Origin: Apostichopus japonicus
Lineage: Eukaryota > Echinodermata > Holothuroidea > Aspidochirotida > Stichopodidae
Direction: 5' to 3'
Assembly (NCBI RefSeq): GCF_037975245.1
Contig: NC_092581.1
Coordinates: forward strand, 20,420,303-20,484,302
DNA length: 64,000 nt
Positions 61,066 to 64,000 of the stretch are shown here, piece by piece (position 1 is the first letter of the stretch; the number at the start of each line of letters is the position of its first letter). The notes under the pieces were generated by a model. It had not been told where the DNA came from. It saw nothing but the letters and a program-made list of their open reading frames with translations, and ran no database searches. The position numbers and the translations under genes are program-made.

Positions 61066-61771
61066 AACGAGTCTCTGACAAACTGGCAGTAAGAAATCTG
61101 AAAATCAATTGCACAAAAACTGAGAAATTTACAATCACAAGAAAAGGAAATGACAGTTGGAAGAAGTGTAAATATGTTGGAAGCTTGCTGGGAACCGAAG
61201 AAGACATTAACAGAAGAATTGGTATAACCAACGGTGCTTTCAACACACTGTCAAGCATTTTTAAAAGCAAAAACATAAGCCGGAACATTAAGCTTAGGAT
61301 TTTTGAGACTTTATTAAAGAGTATTCTTTTGTACAATTGCGAACTGTGGGGCACAACGAAGGATCTTGATCGCAAAATTGACACTTTTCAAAGGAGACTA
61401 CTTCGAAATATTCTCAACATTAGATGGACCAATAATAATTGGTTATCAAATGATGAGCTTACAACGAAACCAACCAAACACCTTGGTCATCGATAGTCGC
61501 ACATAGAAGATTGAGATTTTTCGGTCATGTAGCAAGACTTCAAGAGGACGCTCCAGCAAAGGTTGCTTTAAGAGAAGAACTGAGACATACTGCTAAACCA
61601 GTTGGAAGGCCCGTGACTACATTGCTTGGAAAAATAAAGTCGCAATTCAAGGACATTAATATTAACAATTTCGAAGAAGCAATAAACCTTGCGCAAGATC
61701 GTGATACGTGGCGGAGCGGGTTAATCACTGAGCATGTTAGATAGACGAGACTCAACTTACTACTTACTACC
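61066..61771 (+). mobile_element. Non-LTR retrotransposon 3' end (RT C-terminal region), broken
   Basis: The plus-strand frame begins near 61,066 with LKINCTKTEKFTI, then YVGSLLGTEEDINRRI, SRNIKLRIFETLLKSILL, and NCELWGTTKDL. After a frameshift near 61,497 it continues RRLRFFGHVARLQ, KPVGRPVTTLL and AQDRDTWRSGLI. This is the conserved end of reverse transcriptases of RTE/CR1-like elements. The tail is TTACTAC repeats. The piece interrupts the TTCGCCCAAC repeat, and about 60 bp of that repeat occurs on both sides (ending at 61,066 and starting at about 61,779). Confidence 0.75.
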
Positions 61772-61897
61772 TACCATTTCGCCCAACCTTGTTGGTCATT
61801 TCGCCCAACCAGCAGGGTCATTTCGCCCGAAATGGGGCCGTTTCTATCATTTAATGGAGTATTTTGGTAACAAAGTACTTTAGACCATGTATGTGTT

Positions 61898-64000
61898 CAG
61901 GGGCGTAGCGAAGGTTTTTTTGTTGGGGGGGTGTGGAGAATTTGATTTGCCGACGGATCTGGAAGTGGTGACTGAAATGGGGGAGGGGTCTAAGGGGAGG
62001 GGGTGTCCCCTCCCCTTTTGAAAATTTTTAGTTTTGAAACGTCCTTAGATGCAATCTGGTGTATGTTTTAAGTCAAATTTGATTTGCCGACGGATCTGGA
62101 AGTGGTGACTGAAATGGGGGAGGGGTCTAAGGGGAGGGGGTGCCCCCTACCCTTTGGCAAATTTTTAGATTTGAAACGTCCTTAGATGCAATCTGGTGCA
62201 TATTTTAAGTCAAATTTCAATTGCCGACGGATCTGGAAGTGGTGACTGAAATGGGGGAGGGGTCTAAGGGTAGGGGGTGTCCCCTCCCCTTTTGAAAATT
62301 CTTAGTTTTGAAACGTCCTTAGATGCAATCTGGTGTATATTTTAAGTTAAATTTGATTTGCCGACGGATCTGGAAGTGGTGACTGAAATCGGGGGAGGGG
62401 TCTAAGGGGAGGGGGTGTCCCCCTCCCCCTTGGCAAATTTTTAGATTTGAAACGTCCTTAGATGCAATCTGGTGCATATTTTAAGTCAAATTTCAATTGC
62501 CGACGGATCTGGAAGTGGTGACTGAAATGGGGGAGGGGTCTAAGGGGAGGGGGTTCCCCTCCCCTTTTGAAAATTTTTAGTTTTGAAACGTCCTTAGATG
62601 CAATCTGGTGTATATTTTAAGTCAAATTTGATTTGCCGACGGATCTGGAAGTGGTGACTGAAATGGGGGAGGGGTCTAAGGGTAGGGGGTGTCCCCTCCC
62701 CTTTTGAAAATTTTTAGTTTTGAAACGTCCTTAGATGCAATCTGGTGTATATTTTAAGTTAAATTTGATTTGCCGACGGATCTGGAAGTGATGACTGAAA
62801 TGGGGGAGGGGTCTAAGGGGATGGGGTGTCCCCTCCCCTTTTGAAAATTTTTAATTTTGAAACGTCCTTAGATGCAATCTGGTGTATATTTTAAGTCAAA
62901 TTTGATTTGCCGACGGATCTGGAAGTGGTGACTGAAATGGGGGCGGGGTCTAAGGGTAGGGGGTGTCCCCTCCCCTTTTGAAAATTTTTAGTTTTGAAAC
63001 GTCCTTAGATGCAATCTGGTGTATATTTTAAGTTAAATTTGATTTGCCGACGGATCTGGAAGTGGTGACTGAAATCGGGGGAGGGGTCTAAGGGGAGGGG
63101 GTGTCCCCCTCCCCCTTGGCAAATTTTTAGATTTGAAACGTCCTTAGATGCAATCTGGTGCATATTTTAAGTCAAATTTCAATTGCCGACGGATCTGGAA
63201 GTGGTGACTGAAATGGGGGAGGGGTCTAAGGGTAGGGGGTGTCCCCTCCCCTTTTGAAAATTTTTAGTTTTGAAACGTCCTTAGATGCAATCTGGTGTAT
63301 ATTTTCAGTCAAATTTGATTTGCCGACGGATCTGGAAGTGGTGACTGAAATGGGGGCGGGGTCTAAGGGTAGGGGGTGTCCCCTCCCCTTTTGAAAATTT
63401 TTAATTTTGAAACGTCCTTAGATGCAATCTGGTGTATATTTTAAGTCAAATTTCAATTGCCGACGGATCTGGAAGTGGTGACTGAAATCGGGGAGGGGTC
63501 TAAGGGGAGGGGGTGTCCCCTCCCCTTTTGAAAATTTTTAGTTTTGAAACGTCCTTAGATGCAATCTGGTGTATATTTTAAGTTAAATTTGATTTGCCGA
63601 CGGATCTGGAAGTGGTGACTGAAATCGGGGGAGGGGTCTAAGGGGAGGGGGTGTCCCCCTCCCCCTTGGCAAATTTTTAGATTTGAAACGTCCTTAGATG
63701 CAATCTGGTGCATATTTTAAGTCAAATTTCAATTGCCGACGGATCTGGAAGTGGTGACTGAAATGGGGGAGGGGTCTAAGGGGAGGGGGTTCCCCTCCCC
63801 TTTTGAAAATTTTTAGTTTTGAAACGTCCTTAGATGCAATCTGGTGTATATTTTAAGTCAAATTTGATTTGCCGACGGATCTGGAAGTGGTGACTGAAAT
63901 GGGGGAGGGGTCTAAGGGTAGGGGGTGTCCCCTCCCCTTTTGAAAATTTTTAGTTTTGAAACGTCCTTAGATGCAATCTGGTGTATATTTTAAGTTAAAT
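61898..64000. repeat. 137-bp satellite array starting at a MITE-like terminus
   Basis: The left edge CAGGGGCGTAGCGAAGG (61,898-61,914) matches hAT-MITE termini such as 33,067. From 61,941 the interior repeats in 136-139 bp units. GCCGACGGATCTGGAAG starts at 61,949, 62,086, 62,223, 62,360, 62,499, 62,635, 62,772, 62,909, 63,046, 63,185, 63,322, 63,459, 63,596, 63,735 and 63,871. Units contain GGGGGAGGGGTCTAAGGGG, GTCCCCTCCCCTTTTG and CCTTAGATGCAATCTGG. The array continues beyond the window. Confidence 0.92.

Larger units (their letters stand above)
30028..61897. repeat. Segmental tandem duplication, copy B
   Basis: Direct repeat of copy A starting at the first base of the window. It holds the intact version of the SRCR gene. 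Compared with A it lacks the 576-3,902 block and the hAT element in the last intron. It has a MITE at 33,067-33,445, the complete 43.1-50.8 kb segment with SRCR exon 2, a non-LTR fragment at 61.07-61.77 kb and many added TACWGTA words. After 61,898 the similarity is replaced by a tandem array that runs off the window. Confidence 0.9.

Overview
The window is animal nuclear DNA, AT-rich and packed with transposon remnants. Coding sequence sits in short minus-strand exons with GT/AG splice sites. The recognisable gene product is a scavenger-receptor cysteine-rich (SRCR) membrane protein. Expanded SRCR genes, DIRS elements, tRNA-derived SINEs and many hAT-type elements suggest a marine invertebrate deuterostome, perhaps an echinoderm. 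That is inference and the species cannot be read from the sequence.

The window holds most of two direct tandem copies of a roughly 30 kb unit. Copy A runs from base 1 to about 30,027. Copy B runs from 30,028 to at least 61,897. Each carries one SRCR gene on the minus strand. In copy B the gene (54,109 down to 37,661) can be assembled completely: a signal-peptide exon, four SRCR exons, and a last exon with a transmembrane helix and a proline-rich cytoplasmic tail. All internal exons are phase 1-1, and the spliced frame closes at 694 residues. The tail carries PPxY and PSAP motifs and a Cys-rich juxtamembrane stretch, a layout known from Shisa/WBP1-like adaptors. In copy A the same gene (22,694 to 11,694) is damaged. 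A deletion of about 7.7 kb removed SRCR exon 2 and the 3' half of SRCR exon 1. The remaining part of SRCR1 has a frameshift, and the 5' splice site of SRCR3 reads AT instead of GT. Because the exons are symmetrical, a shortened receptor could still be spliced.

Aligning the copies against each other exposes mobile elements as filled versus empty sites. A 2.9 kb hAT-type element (16-bp TIRs, 8-bp TSD) lies in the last intron of copy A. A 379-bp MITE (8-bp TSD) lies only in copy B. A non-LTR retrotransposon 3' end sits in a TTCGCCCAA repeat of copy B. Other material includes a DIRS tyrosine-recombinase remnant, SINE copies, a 166-bp hairpin next to 76-bp tandem arrays, GATATC minisatellites, CTGT/CAGT and TA microsatellites, and a 2 kb element with GGTAAA subterminal repeats. 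From 61,898 to the window end a MITE-like terminus leads into an array of 137-bp monomers.

The least expected signal is the density of TACAGTA/TACTGTA words, especially in copy B between 49.6 and 60.7 kb. Many are 5-bp additions at a TA that is unmodified in copy A. That is the form of scar left when Tc1/mariner elements excise. No other protein-coding gene could be supported, and no functional RNA gene was found.
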